Assembly (NCBI GenBank): GCA_014843695.1
Contig: CM026391.1
Span: 17,103,621-17,167,620 of the forward strand
DNA length: 64,000 nucleotides
DNA from: Archivesica marissinica
Lineage: Eukaryota; Mollusca; Bivalvia; Venerida; Vesicomyidae
Direction of reading: 5' to 3'
Part shown: in pieces, positions 1 to 10,644 of the stretch
How positions within the stretch are numbered: position 1 is the stretch's first letter
Layout of the letters: every line of letters begins with the position of its first letter
Program-made: the position numbers and the translations under genes
Notes under the pieces: model-generated
What the model saw: the letters and a program-made list of their open reading frames with translations, nothing else
The model's database searches: none
Told to the model about the DNA's origin: nothing

Positions 1-2082
1 GAAGTCACCATCATGACAACAGATGGTCAACCAGAAAGCCACAGACAACCACATTCAGACGAAAGCAAGGCGAAAGTCACAGAAGCTGAGCGTCCCACAA
101 TAGACCATCAACAATCACATTCAGACGAAAACGTGACGAAAGTCGGAGAAGTTGACTATGACCGCCTGGTAGTGGGTGCGATTGGTGGAAACAAAGGAGG
201 TGATAATAATGAAGAACATGATGAAGACATAAGTAAAACCAAGCACTGCGAGCCTTGTCTATTTGATGAAATTAAAGAGGATGCGGTTGCATTTTGTGTA
301 ATATGTATCGAGTATCTATGCAGTGGGTGTGCACGTGACCATAGGAGGAGTAAGGTTACAAGAAGCCACAAAGTCTTACACAATAATGAGCTGCCGAAAG
401 ATGCAAGCATTTTCAAAATAATGAAGGGCATGATGTGCTGCACAGACCATCCCGAAATGGAAGTTTCTTATAAATGCGAGGAACACGACCTATTCATCTG
501 TATAAGATGTTTGGCGGTGAATCATAGAAATTGTTCTGAGGTTACAGAAGTTTCCAATGAGCCAGCGTTTCCTAACAACGACCACGTGGAACCTACTCTG
601 CACGATCAGATGAAAACCCTCCATGACAAGACGATTTCCGTCAGGATTTCGAAACAAGAAAATATCAGTAGTATGCTTCTAGAACAGGCTAATATCACAA
701 AGGAACGAATGGAATACATTGATTGCATCCAGGAACATCTGTTGAATCTTAGTAAGCAATCTGATATTGAAACAGAAGCCCTTCTAACTAAGGAATTAGT
801 TGAGTTAGTAAAAAGTGTGAAGGAATGCAGGGAAATAGAAACATCGGAAGTAATGTATATAGAGCTACTTAATGCTGCAATGCAGTATGGTAGTGTTGTT
901 CAGTTGAATGTGATATGCGAGTTAATAAAGAAGAAAGCGGATCATTTGAAGCACGAATTGAAGGTTCAAGATATAAAGGAAACAGTCCATCTAAAATTCG
1001 AGAAGAATACACATTTCATAGACATGACATTTGTGGGGAATGTTATCGTAGTCCAGGGTGAGATGAAAGAAGACATACAAAGTGATAAACAAGACAAGCA
1101 AGTAAACATGGAAAGTTCAAGCGATGCAGTGGATGAGTCGATTCAACCAGACATAAATAATCAGACATTGAAGACAGAAAACAACGCCAGGAGCGCAGTG
1201 AGCAAACAAGTAGATCAGCATAATCATTTTCCTTTACTTCGTAGAACTAGAACATTGTATGACATACATAGTAATGGTGATAGGTACAACTGTTCTATAA
1301 GTGGAATGCTTGTTTTGTCAGATGGACGGCTTGTTGTAGCTGACGTCGAGAACAAAAATATCAAAGTTCTCAATCCTGACTTTTCAGTAGCATTTGTACA
1401 TGAACTGAATGATGCGCCTATAGATATGTGCCAGACTTCGGACAAACATTTGGTTATTGTGTGTATCGATAGTAAGAATGTGACTAAGTATATAGTACAT
1501 GAGCAGTCGATCGTTGAAGACGGAGTGTTCCCCACGAAACTATATCCTATCAGTATTGACAAATGCAAGGAGAATGTTGTCATATTATTTTCAGACGAGA
1601 AAAAGAATACAGAAATAAAGAGTGACAGAGATATAATTGAAGTACAAATACGCAATGTGAAAAACGGGTCGGTCATTTCGCAAACAAGTGAATATAAAAC
1701 GAAATCATCCCGTAAACTAGTATTAGCGAACACAAACCGAATTCGAGTTGTACCATCATACCCTCTGGAATACCTGATCTCTGAAACTAATCAAATGGTG
1801 TGTCTTGGTAATAGCTACAAGGCGAAATGGTTCTATAAAAGCTACAGAGACAGGGCTATTGATGGTATCACAGATATTGCAATGGACATGGACAAGAACA
1901 TATATGTTTGTGGACTCCTCTCAAGAAACATTCACCAAGTTTCAAGTGAAAACTTCAAGAAAAACCGGGTTATATTGTCGGTACCCGGCAAGCCGATGTC
2001 TGTGTGTGTTGACCATGTAAGACGACTGTTGATTGTTGGGTGTGATGATGACAATTTCATCTATGTTGCTTCATTTGTGTGA
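1..2082 (+). CDS. G1: RING-less B-box/coiled-coil/beta-propeller (TRIM-like) protein, class A, 5' partial
   Basis: The frame is open from base 1, so the true start lies outside the window; the first in-frame ATG is at 13 (689 residues from there). Counting from that Met, residues 79-119 fit a B-box 1 zinc site (CxxC, CxxC, CxxC, then H and H) and 143-174 a B-box 2 site (CxxH, CxxH, CxxC, HxxC). A charged helical segment follows (about 190-330), then a C-terminal region with NHL-like blades, for example DIAMDMDKNIYVCG near the end. No RING precedes the B-boxes, unlike canonical TRIM E3 ligases. No intron interrupts the frame. Paralogues start with MDSDTSSESL about 75 codons upstream of this Met, so little is missing. 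The C-terminus DDDNFIYVASFV defines class A, shared with G5 and G7. A scaffold or adaptor role, perhaps in innate immunity, is inferred from the family only. Confidence 0.85.
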   Translation, partial: EVTIMTTDGQPESHRQPHSDESKAKVTEAERPTIDHQQSHSDENVTKVGEVDYDRLVVGAIGGNKGGDNNEEHDEDISKTKHCEPCLFDEIKEDAVAFCVICIEYLCSGCARDHRRSKVTRSHKVLHNNELPKDASIFKIMKGMMCCTDHPEMEVSYKCEEHDLFICIRCLAVNHRNCSEVTEVSNEPAFPNNDHVEPTLHDQMKTLHDKTISVRISKQENISSMLLEQANITKERMEYIDCIQEHLLNLSKQSDIETEALLTKELVELVKSVKECREIETSEVMYIELLNAAMQYGSVVQLNVICELIKKKADHLKHELKVQDIKETVHLKFEKNTHFIDMTFVGNVIVVQGEMKEDIQSDKQDKQVNMESSSDAVDESIQPDINNQTLKTENNARSAVSKQVDQHNHFPLLRRTRTLYDIHSNGDRYNCSISGMLVLSDGRLVVADVENKNIKVLNPDFSVAFVHELNDAPIDMCQTSDKHLVIVCIDSKNVTKYIVHEQSIVEDGVFPTKLYPISIDKCKENVVILFSDEKKNTEIKSDRDIIEVQIRNVKNGSVISQTSEYKTKSSRKLVLANTNRIRVVPSYPLEYLISETNQMVCLGNSYKAKWFYKSYRDRAIDGITDIAMDMDKNIYVCGLLSRNIHQVSSENFKKNRVILSVPGKPMSVCVDHVRRLLIVGCDDDNFIYVASFV

Positions 2083-2169
2083 TCAGAAACACAATTGTTC
2101 ATCAATTATATCAACACTATTGTGCTCTGCGTTGCTTTTATGGATTATACGTGTGTGTGCGTGTGTGTG

Positions 2170-2201
<32 letters not shown>

Positions 2202-2770
2202 TGCGTGCGGGCGTGAGTAATCGGTACATGAGCATGTCAATTGGCAAGGCCAGCAATAGTATAATTAACTCGCCTGGAAGATACCGGAAATAGTGAACCA
2301 TTGTCGACATCGTATATTTATTTCATACCTTACGTAATGTGTTTTAACACAGTACAAGTACATTATAAAGATCGGTTTTATCAATCTTTAAATCGGGTGC
2401 TACTCTCTACTTCGCATTAATTGGACAAGGTAGTAATGCTATGTTAGGTTAGCTCATTGTCGGAATTACTAATTATATTACTAGCCCATTAGAAAAGTGT
2501 AATTCGGTATTTCAAAGAAGATGGATGCACCATGTTATTGAAGTGCACATGTGAAGCTGTTTATTCCGTGATGCTCATTTCCATTTCCATACACATCACC
2601 TATTCTATATAACAGTACGGACATCCCAATTCCGTACAGAACCCCTGTCCCATATTAGTTGGCATATATCAGTACTTTACTAGCAATATAATGCACAGGT
2701 GACAATTATTGTTATTATATATGCATATCATTTTGTATTTCGAATGTGTTTAGAATCAATAAGTAGTGTG
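2083..2770. other. Downstream flank of G1, GT microsatellite plus unique AT-rich sequence
   Basis: A GT/GCGT microsatellite occupies about 2148-2214. The rest is AT-rich sequence with no gene seen. The same flank recurs after G7 (45831-46504) and, inverted, after G5 (34190-34813), with a shorter GT tract in both; this is the start of the duplicated downstream segment. I see no convincing AATAAA signal close to the G1 stop. Confidence 0.7.
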
Positions 2771-5015
2771 TACCAACTGTTGTGGTGTGTAGCCTACTAA
2801 CTGTTGTGTTGTGTAGCCTACCAACTGTTGTGGTGTGTAGCCTACCAACTATTGTGGTGTGTAGCCTACCAACTATTGTGGTGTGTAGCCTACCAACTGT
2901 TGTGGTGTGTAGCCTACCAACTATTGTGGTGTGTAGCCTACCAACTGTTGTGGTGTGTAGCCTACCAACTAGTGTGGTGTGTAGCCTACCAACTATAGTG
3001 ATGTGTAGAGTACCAACTGTTGTGGTGTGTAGCCTACCAACTAGTGTGGTGTGTAGCCTACCAACTGTTGTGTTGTGTAGCCTACCAACTGTTGTGGTGT
3101 GTAGCCTACCAACTATTGTGGTGTGTAGCCTACCAACTATTGTGGTGTGTAGCCTACCAACTGTTGTGGTGTGTAGCCTACCAACTATTGTGGTGTGTAG
3201 CCTACCAACTGTTGTGGTGTGTAGCCTACCAACTAGTGTGGTGTGTAGCCTACCAACTAGTGTGGTGTGTAGAGTACCAACTGTTGTGGTGTGTAGCCTA
3301 CCAACTAGTGTGGTGTGTAGCCTACCAACTGTTGTGGTGTGTAGCCTACCAACTATTGTGGTGTGTAGCCTACCAACTATTGTGATGTGTAGCCTACCAA
3401 CTGTTGTGGTGTGTAGCCTACCAAATATTGTGATGTGTAGCCTACCAACTGGTGTGGTGTGTAGCCTACCAACTGTTGTGGTGTGTAGCCTACCAACTGT
3501 TGTGGTATTTAGCCTACCAACTATTGTGGTGTGTAGCCTACCAACTATTGTGGTGTGTAGCCTACCAACTATGGTGGTGTGTAGCCTACCAACTGTTGTG
3601 GTATGTAGCCTACCAACTGTTGTGTTGTGTAGCCTACCAACTGTTGTGGTGTGTAGCCTACCAACTATTGTGGTGTGTAGCCTACCAACTATTGTGGTGT
3701 GTAGCCTACCAACTATTGTGATGTGTAGCCTACCAACTAGTGTGGTATGTAGCCTACCAACTGTTGTGGTGTGTAGCCTACCAACTGTTGTGGTATGTAG
3801 CCTACCAACTAGTGTGGTGTGTAGCCTAACAACTATTGTGGTATGTAGCCTACCAACTATTGTGGTGTGTAGCCTACCAACTATTGTGATGTGTAGCCTA
3901 CCAACTGTTGTGGTGTGTAGCCTACCAAATATTGTGATGTGTAGCCTACCAACTGGTGTGGTGTGTAGCCTACCAACTGTTGTGGTGTGTAGCCTACCAA
4001 CTGTTGTGGTATTTAGCCTACCAACTATTGTGGTGTGTAGCCTACCAACTATTGTGGTGTGTAGCCTACCAACTATTGTGATGTGTAGCCTACCAGCTGT
4101 TGTGATGTGTAGCCTACCAACTGTTGTGGTGTGTAGCCTACCAACTATTGTGATGTGTAGCCTACCAACTAGTGTGGTATGTAGCCTACCAACTGTTGTG
4201 GTGTGTAGCCTACCAACTGTTGTGGTATGTAGCCTACCAACTAGTGTGGTGTGTAGCCTAACAACTATTGTGGTATGTAGCCTACCAACTAGTGTGGTGT
4301 GTAGCCTACCAACGGTTGTGGTGTGTAGCCTACCAATTATTGTGGTGTGTAGCTTACCAACTGTTGTGGTGTGTAGCCTATCAACTATTGTGGTGTGTAG
4401 CCTACCAACTATTGTGGTGTGTAGCCTACCAACTGTTGTGGTGTGTAGCCTACCAACTGTTGTGTTGTGTAGCCTACCAACTGTTGTGGTGTGTAGCCTA
4501 CCAACTAGTGTGGTGTGTAGCCTACCAACTATTGTGGTGTGTAGCCTACCAACTGTTGTGGTGTGTAGCCTACCAATTATGTGGTGTGTAGCCTACCAAC
4601 TGTTGTGGTGTGTAGCCTACCAACTATTGTGATGTGTAGCCTACCAACTGTTGTGGTGTGTAGCCCATCAACTATTGTGGTATGTAGCCTACCAACTATT
4701 GTGGTGTGTAGCCTTCCAACTGTTGTGGTATGTAGCCTACCAACTGTTGTGGTGTGTAGCCTACAAATTATTGTGGTGTGTAGCCTACCAACTGTTGTGG
4801 TGTGTAGCCTACCAACTATTGTGATGTGTAGCCTACCAACTGTTGTGGTGTGTAGCCCATCAACTATTGTGGTATGTAGCCTACCAACTATTGTGGTGTG
4901 TAGCCTTCCAACTGTTGTGGTGTGTAGCCTACCAACTGTTGTGGTGTGTAGCCTACCAACTATTGTGGTGTGTAGCCTATCAACTATTGTGGTGTGTAGC
5001 CTACCAACTATTGTG
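2771..5015 (+). repeat. SatA array 1: 24-bp minisatellite, about 93 copies
   Basis: The unit contains GTAGCCTACCAACTGTTG and repeats every 24 bp. Positions 14-16 vary (TGT, TAT, TAG, TGG). Because 24 is divisible by 3 and the unit lacks stops in the forward frames, long artificial open frames (repeating VCSLPTVV) run through it; they are not treated as genes. Rare variants show larger internal duplications: blocks offset by 504 bp (3421 and 3925), 432 bp (3829 and 4261) and 192 bp (4663 and 4855), all multiples of 24. A single-base deletion near 4579 shifts the phase. Two further arrays of the same unit are at 46505-47527 and, inverted, 33429-34189. Confidence 0.97.
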
Positions 5016-5284
5016 TCGGAGACTTATTTGAAATTTAATACATGTATAACGAATAGTATAAATTATAATTCATATAAATCTGTTTTCCTGATGATGACAA
5101 GAACTAACAGTGTGCTCGCCGAATCGTACAATATACATATTATATATATGCTGTTGAATGTCAATAATATTATCCGATATGTGCGACACTAATTGCCAAG
5201 AAATAAGTACATGTAATAATACATAATTTGTATTTTATTATATATGTTCTACATAAACAGACGTCATAACCTGTGTGTTGTTTG
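5016..5284. other. AT-rich spacer between SatA and SINE-II
   Basis: Unique AT-rich sequence with no gene. Compared with copy 2 (47528-47814) it lacks a short piece containing the ATACATACATTTAATACAT precursor that expanded into a minisatellite in the inverted copy (32768-33397). Confidence 0.6.
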
Positions 5285-5572
5285 CGTTTATTTATCGACG
5301 TTTCCTCTTAATTTTAAGGAGATTGGTTATTTAAGGTTTAGGAGGATAGTGCATTGATCAATATATACAGAGCCTCGCTCCAAAGACTCGTATGGTACCT
5401 ATACGTGCAAGGTGTATAGCACATGTACGTTGCTTAATCTATATTAAAATATATCTGAAATACATGTTCTGGGGAATTAGTCAGCTTAGTATGGTGTGGC
5501 CGATGATCAAACCTGCGATCACTGTATTACCTGTCCAGCATGTTAACCACTTGACCACGGATTCGTTTTTTC
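5285..5572 (-). mobile_element. SINE-II copy (degenerate tRNA-derived head)
   Basis: On the minus strand the head at about 5500-5570 carries an A-box-like TGGTCAAGTGG and a B-box-like GGTTTGATC, followed by about 200 bp of body and an A/T-rich end (CGATAAATAAACGCAAA) at 5285. The same element is in the other segment copies (47815-48102 minus, 32245-32535 plus), and a diverged relative with a tRNA-Thr(GGT)-like anticodon arm is at 11591-11872. The split into head and body is by eye; the family name is unknown to me. Confidence 0.65.
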
Positions 5573-5766
5573 CGGGCCGCCGGCGAATCATATATTTGGT
5601 CACTTGTTGCAATATTGCTATGGTTATTATTATCTAGCTATCTACGCAAACCAATGTGTTTACTAATAGACAATACCATAGATGCAAATGTCACAAGACA
5701 AATTTATCATGTATCCATCTGTGTTTTCCGTTATTTTCCTAATAATAACATATCTAACTTCCTCTA

Positions 5767-6127
5767 ATGTCACCCCCACGGGGATGTAGACATGTTGCGC
5801 GTCAAACCGAAGAAGTTAAAAAGTATGACTATACTAGTTAAAAGCATAACTATAAGAAAGTAATGACAAATAAGTTGGGTTAAGAGTTTATAAGCAGCTG
5901 GGCAGAACAATTAGGGCTGCCATGATCAATATGGCAAACTGATCAATATGGCAGTTTGCCATATTGATCATGCCAGTCCCTAGTTGTTCTGCGCAGCTGC
6001 TTTTAAACTTTTACCAAAACGTTACTTTCACTACTTTCTTAACTTATGCTTTTAACTACTCATACATTTAACTTCTTTGCGGTTTTTGACGCGCAACATG
6101 TTTACGTCCCCGCGAGGGGTTCGACAT
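5767..6127. mobile_element. Foldback MITE copy 1, about 360 bp, long inverted arms
   Basis: The two halves are inverted copies of each other: the left arm starts ATGTC..CCCCACGGGGATGTAG and the right arm, read in reverse complement, ATGTCGAACCCCTCGCGGGG. Both arms continue with matching CATGTTGCGCGTCAAA, AGCAGCTG and GATCAATATGGCAAACTG motifs to a short centre around 5935-5965. There is no open frame. It would form a long hairpin. A short GATA microsatellite follows at about 6137-6162. Homologous copies at 31706-32048 and 48300-48620 differ mainly at the hairpin tip. Confidence 0.85.
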
Positions 6128-6321
6128 AAAAAGAAGATAGATAGATCGATAGATAGATCTACAGGGGAGCCGTGCTCTAAACTTGGCCATTTACGGCATT
6201 ATTGTCAGAAGCTGTTAAAAAGCCTGTAAGAATGATTGTGTAATGGTAACGTGTTGGTCCTCCATTACTATTTGACTTTATATCGCGATCAAAACAAACA
6301 TGTTTTCTGTTCACCAATAGT
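6128..6321. repeat. GATA tract and repeated flank shared with the SatC border
   Basis: After a GATA tract there is about 160 bp of non-coding sequence. The last part (about 6227-6314, containing ATGGTAACGTGTTGG and ATATCGCGATC) resembles by eye the sequence just right of SatC at 24409-24490, so it belongs to a dispersed repeat and is not a unique spacer. Confidence 0.6.
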
Positions 6322-6551
6322 TTAGTTTATACAAATTTATTTTAGCTCGATTGCGAAACAAGTTCTTATAACTTATACTAATCACTCTCGAGACCTCATT
6401 CCTGATGGAATCCATCGCCACGAGGGAGAGAGAAGAGGAATTTAAATGCCTTGCCTAAGGACACACTCGTAACGGCTCCAGCGGGGCTCGAACTCCGGGC
6501 CTTTCGCACGTGAAGCGAACGCGCTACCAATGAGCTATCACGACTTCCACT
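6322..6551 (-). mobile_element. SINE-I, complete, tRNA-Val-like head, 12-bp target-site duplication
   Basis: Flanked by identical TTCACCAATAGT at 6310-6321 and 6552-6563. Minus-strand head: AGTGGAAGTCGTGATAGC, an A box with TTGGTAGCGCG, an anticodon arm whose loop TTCACGT gives CAC (Val), and a B box GAGTTCGAGCCCC. The body contains GTGTCCTTAGGCAAGGC, a motif I associate with conserved SINE body domains of marine invertebrates (memory, not checked), then CTCCCTCGTGGCGATG and an AT-rich tail. The corresponding sites in copy 2 (about 48810) and in the inverted copy (about 31520) are empty, so this is a genuine, relatively recent insertion. Confidence 0.9.
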
Positions 6552-6737
6552 TTCACCAATAGTGAAAATGACTTCTAAAATTAAAATACAATAGGCAATA
6601 TGAGGTGCATTTTGGAATATTTTAGAATATTTGCATACTATTTGGTGACAGTAAAACGTAACAAATAAACACAATATTATCAGTGCAACATTCACTACCA
6701 AATTACCTTCAGAGTACTAGTTACTGTAGTGGGTGCC

Positions 6738-9040
6738 CAGGGGCGGATCCAGAATCCCCCCAGGGGGGTCCAAACTGAGCGAGCACCATAGGTATGAGAA
6801 ATGCTAAGGGGGTATGGGGGAATGCCCCCCTGAATATTTTGATATCTAAAAGCCAAATAGAGCCATTCCCATCATTTCAGCGGCCACTATGACCAAACAA
6901 AATTAACGTCTAAGGCCCTTGGCTAATCACTGGTCGACAGTACAGGGTCGGACTCAAGTGTGAATTAAATAAGCTTTCAGAATGATTCACAGTCGAATCA
7001 AAATAAATAGGTTCAAATGTATAGACTAAGCCTTGAGCTTATGCACTATTTGTGTGGATGTTAGCCGTTTGATTTCAAACGTTTCCAGTTCTAACCACGG
7101 GGAGGTCTCCACTTTTAAAACTATATTTCTCCTCGGGGAGGGGGTTGGTTATACTTTATAATTTGACCAATGCTTCTATGGCCAAAGTCTATATCAAACT
7201 CTGGTCTTTGACTAAATAGGCTTGACTGGAAAAGCCTTCTGTTTCCTGATTTGATGAACTTTTCTACTATTTAGAGTGGGTTAATGTTGAGAGAATTGTG
7301 TAACTGCATGAGAGCTAGCGGCGCAAGCATGTCCTCGTGCATTGTGTTTCTCATGTAGCTTTTATTACGCCGTAAACCTGAGAACGAACGTTCTGCTTCA
7401 CTTGTGCTGACAGGCAGCACACAACCCTATGTGGAAGAGTGTTTTTAAGTTTGGGTATAATTATGTCTTCATCTACAAAATTGAACGCCGTTCAAGTCAA
7501 CAAATCTGTCTCCTGTATTTCCCATGTTTGGACAATGTCGCTGCCATTCAGTAATTTCGCGAGCCAAATCGTTTGTAGATATGCATTCTAGATCAGACTG
7601 CCAAAACATGAGTTTTTCAGACAGGGTCACTATGTCTTCTTTCTCAATGTCTAAGACATTCCGTGACAACAAGGAACTGATTGAATAGGCTTCAGTGTCT
7701 TCGACGCCAAAACGGGCCTTGAGCTCCTGTAAAAGGAAATCTACAAATGGAATGGCCATGGCTGTTCTGAAATAATCTTCTGTTCTAGTGTTTTCGATAT
7801 TTGCCCTATGTTGTTGTTTATTGCACCTTATTGGTGCCTTCACATATACACCAAGAGGCTCTGCAATGCGTTCTGCATCCTCGAAAACAGCCTCAAACTC
7901 CTGGTCTATATCATGTCTGATACCTGTAATTTTATCGATATGATTCTCCATGAGTTTGTTTGCTCTTGAAATGTCTACATCTCTCTTTTGCAGTTTTACT
8001 GTCTATGGTTTGACAGTGTCAAGAATTTGCCGGACAAAGACAAACGTTATGAGGACGGTAACGTTTGTCAGTGACGAAAGCAAACCGTGCGCGGTTATTT
8101 TCGAGTCCCCGTCCCAAGACCAGTCTTCATCAGAGTTCTCGTCCATGGCTGGGTTCACAATACACTGCAAGCATTTCACAATACACTGCAAGCATCTCAC
8201 AATACACTGCAAGCATTTCACAATATACACGTACAGATGGTAAAATGTGTCATAGCAGGCATGGCGTTCAACCCACCGTGTTTTGCACAAACCAACCAAC
8301 TTTTTCTTAGAGTATTCAGAACTCTCAGTTTCCAGAACATGCTTAAAAAAGCACTGTCGCTTGGGTGAATGGTCAAAGAATTTGAAGGTAGAATTGAGAA
8401 CATCAATCATGTTTCTGACAAGTGGCAATTTACAGGCAGACGCTATACTCAGGTTAAGGCCATGACTTCGACAGTGCGTGTACAAAGCCAAACTATTTAT
8501 TTCCTTGATCCTTCCTTGACAACCCTTTTTCGCTGATCACATTGCAGCTGCGCCATCATAGGCCTGTCCTCGCATGTTTTCCACTGATATGTCATTCGTT
8601 GTAAGGGTATCAATGATTGCGTTAGCAATTGCTTCGCCTGTAGCGCGCCTTATTTGCACAATATCAAAGAACTATTCATGTATGGTCGCTGGTTTAGCTT
8701 GTGTCTCTACAAATCTTAGAATGATTGAGTAAAACCCCTTGCCTTGATAAAGGCCTTCTTTAATTGTATCTCTTATGTGGGTTGCAATAATTTGTATTAT
8801 TTCATTCTGTATGTGTTTACTTGTATAAGTTGCATTTTTCTTTGCATTCTCCAGGTGTGATGCAATGTCCTCATCATGACTTGCTAAGAGCTGCAAAATT
8901 TCAAGAAAGTTTCCTTTATTTGAGACTTCACATCGTCTCTATGGCCCCGAAGTGCTATGCTCTGTTTTCCACACCGAATGATTGTTTGTACGATAGAGCT
9001 CAAAAGCTTGACATTTCTGTCATAAATTGCTTTGTTTTAT
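6738..9040 (-). mobile_element. hAT element remnant copy 1 (3' terminus at 6738)
   Basis: CAGGGGCGGATCCAG at 6738 is a typical hAT terminal sequence, followed by alternating G- and C-rich runs (CCCCCCAGGGGGG and GGGGAATGCCCCCC) that I recognise from DUF4371-type hAT ends. The transposase remnant lies upstream on the minus strand. I could not find the matching 5' terminus; a CAGGGGCG at 10594 (minus) matches only the first 8 bases and has no matching target duplication. Confidence 0.7.
7448..9032 (-). pseudogene. hAT transposase (DUF4371 / ZMYM1-like) pseudogene, copy 1
   Basis: Minus-strand fragments in several frames carry the hAT series in order: the GNFLEIL.LLASHDEDI-type N-terminal DUF4371 region (8940-8672), YTHCRSH at about 8485, LCKTRWVERHACYDTF (the TRW..R block) at about 8290, then a C-terminal part to about 7448. 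Relative to copy 2, the C-terminal dimerisation segment is broken by a frameshift near 7490. A 21-bp unit encoding CLQCIVK is tandemly repeated at about 8157-8225 and is reduced in copy 2. Several frame changes and stops mean no transposase can be made. Confidence 0.85.
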
Positions 9041-9043
9041 TCG

Positions 9044-10404
9044 TTAATTTTGTATGGCAAGGTTGTGGTTGGCTTTTCTATGCTTTGCTTGGCTGTCTTT
9101 TAGCTCCTTCTTTGCACACATATGGTGCTCGGAATGTTCGTGTTTTAGCAGATACGAATCTTTTCCAAGGGCTTTTTATATTATGTAAAATGACCTTGTC
9201 GCAAATGTCTCCTGGTGTTTCATATCCCGTTGCGGAAACAATACACAGTACATACACATCCCGCCGCCCAAAGTGGTACTGTACGTAAGCCACTTGAATT
9301 ACTTAATCCAAGACTGCTGGAATGATAGCATTTTTTCTCTTCATTTGTTCGTTTTGCCCTTGGCAGTAGGCTGTCGTTTCAAATTAGATAGAGATTCTGG
9401 AGACGGTTGATTTCTGATAAAATTTAATTTCTCAATATTTGTCATAGAATCTAACCTAATTGCTTCATCAGCGGTGGTTCACTGTTGTCCCACTTTGGGC
9501 TTTCACTTTTCTGTTCATTCTGGTGTTTCTTCTGCGGTGATTCACCGTTGTCACACTTTGTGCTTTCACTTTTATGTTCATGCTGGTGTTTCTTCAGCGG
9601 TGGTTCACTGATGTCATATTTTGGGCTTTCACTTTTTTGTTTATTCTGATGCTTCAACGGTTCGCCATCATTTGTGAATACCAATTCCGGTAGGGGAAGG
9701 CACGGCACAAAATGGTTTGGTATCCAATTTACAGGATCGGCATTTTCTGTGTGGGTCCACATAATGTAGACTGGGGGTTCATCATTATCAAGTGGGCTTA
9801 TCATTTGATTGTGTATCAATATATATCCCTGTTCACACCCACATTCTGCACCACCGGTTAGATACTACAGATGGGGCGGTTAATGGCATTAGCTGCAGCG
9901 AAAAAATGGACCAGGGAAGAGTACACACCTGACGAAACAGACTTCATAATTTCATTCTGAAGAGACTTTTCGATGTCCTTTGGTGTCAGAGCTTCATCAG
10001 ACACGGACTACTCTATTATGTATCGTAGACTAGGCCTTGTTGTTGAAGACATGGTGCTATACATTTCCCCTGACACATACCTTTTAAAGTTTACAACCAA
10101 CTCAAACACTATTCTCATACGAACTTCAATATGCCTGTCTTCAGTACCAAAAACAACACTTGATATTTTTTCTTTGAAACAATTGCCATCACCATAAGCT
10201 TGGACAGGTTTGAAACTGCTTGGGGCATCCACCGGGTAAAGGAAAGACGATATCTCGCCATGCAGTAATTCCGCAACTTCTGCTGAAGCCAAACTTTTAC
10301 TGCAATCAGTTTTTAAAGTCTTTGAGTTCAATAAAACCCGAAATTTAAAGGATTGCCACCCATGCTGTGGGCTGCGTTCTTGAGTGATGACTGCAATTGT
10401 TTAA
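9044..10404 (-). pseudogene. OTU/vertnin-like protein pseudogene, copy 1
   Basis: Minus-strand fragments: an OTU-like segment with the cysteine-protease-like motif YGDGNCF (10331-10008), then a vertnin-like segment MWTHTENADPVNWIPNHFVP with charged KHQ..KSESPK repeats (9819-9451), then a 70-130 residue segment with YVQYHFGRR (9293-9078). Compared with the inverted copy (29973-31446), the region after DGNCF reads KEKIS in place of HRAIS. Frameshifts and stops separate the parts. Its 5' end is cut where the sequence diverges from the inverted copy at about 10404. OTU with the WTHT..PNHFVP segment is the vertnin arrangement; whether the last segment belongs to this gene or to the adjacent hAT is unresolved. 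Confidence 0.7.
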
Positions 10405-10644
10405 GTTGAAGAACAATATATAGACTCGGGATAGGCGTTATATTTGGACAGATTTGTACAAAATTGTTTCAGATAGGGCCATTTTACTGATCGATGCGAA
10501 ATCTGACATCCCACAGAGTAGAATCCCTGTACATACATATATATACTAGTACCCCCAAACGTGCCGAATCCCTGTGGTCTATATAGCGCCCCTGCTAACA
10601 TGTTCATACCTACATATCTGATAGCAAGCGATATGAATAATATT
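10405..10644. other. Spacer with terminal fragment of a CAGGGATTCGGC element
   Basis: At about 10515-10576 the minus strand reads CAGGGATTCGGCACGTTT followed by an AT-rich run; this equals one arm of the 90-bp palindrome inserted at 30854-30943. No coding sequence is supported here. Copy 2 equivalent: 52499-52738. Confidence 0.6.

Noticed and set aside
156..443. Antisense frames within the B-box genes (also 1224-1733, 27568-27949, 36453-36819 and similar)
   Set aside because: They lie opposite well-supported coding sequence, recur in all paralogues for that reason, and show no recognisable protein.
2782..5192. Long plus-strand frames of VCSLPTVV-type repeats (616 and 203 codons)
   Set aside because: They are translations of the 24-bp SatA unit; overlapping frames and the inverted array are equally open, so there is no sign of coding selection.
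6480..6551. tRNA-Val(CAC) gene on the minus strand
   Set aside because: It is the head of SINE-I, flanked by a target duplication.
10586..10594. 5' terminus of the hAT element (CAGGGGCG on the minus strand)
   Set aside because: Only 8 bases match the 3' terminus and the flanking octamers (TGGGTGCC and CTAACATG) differ.
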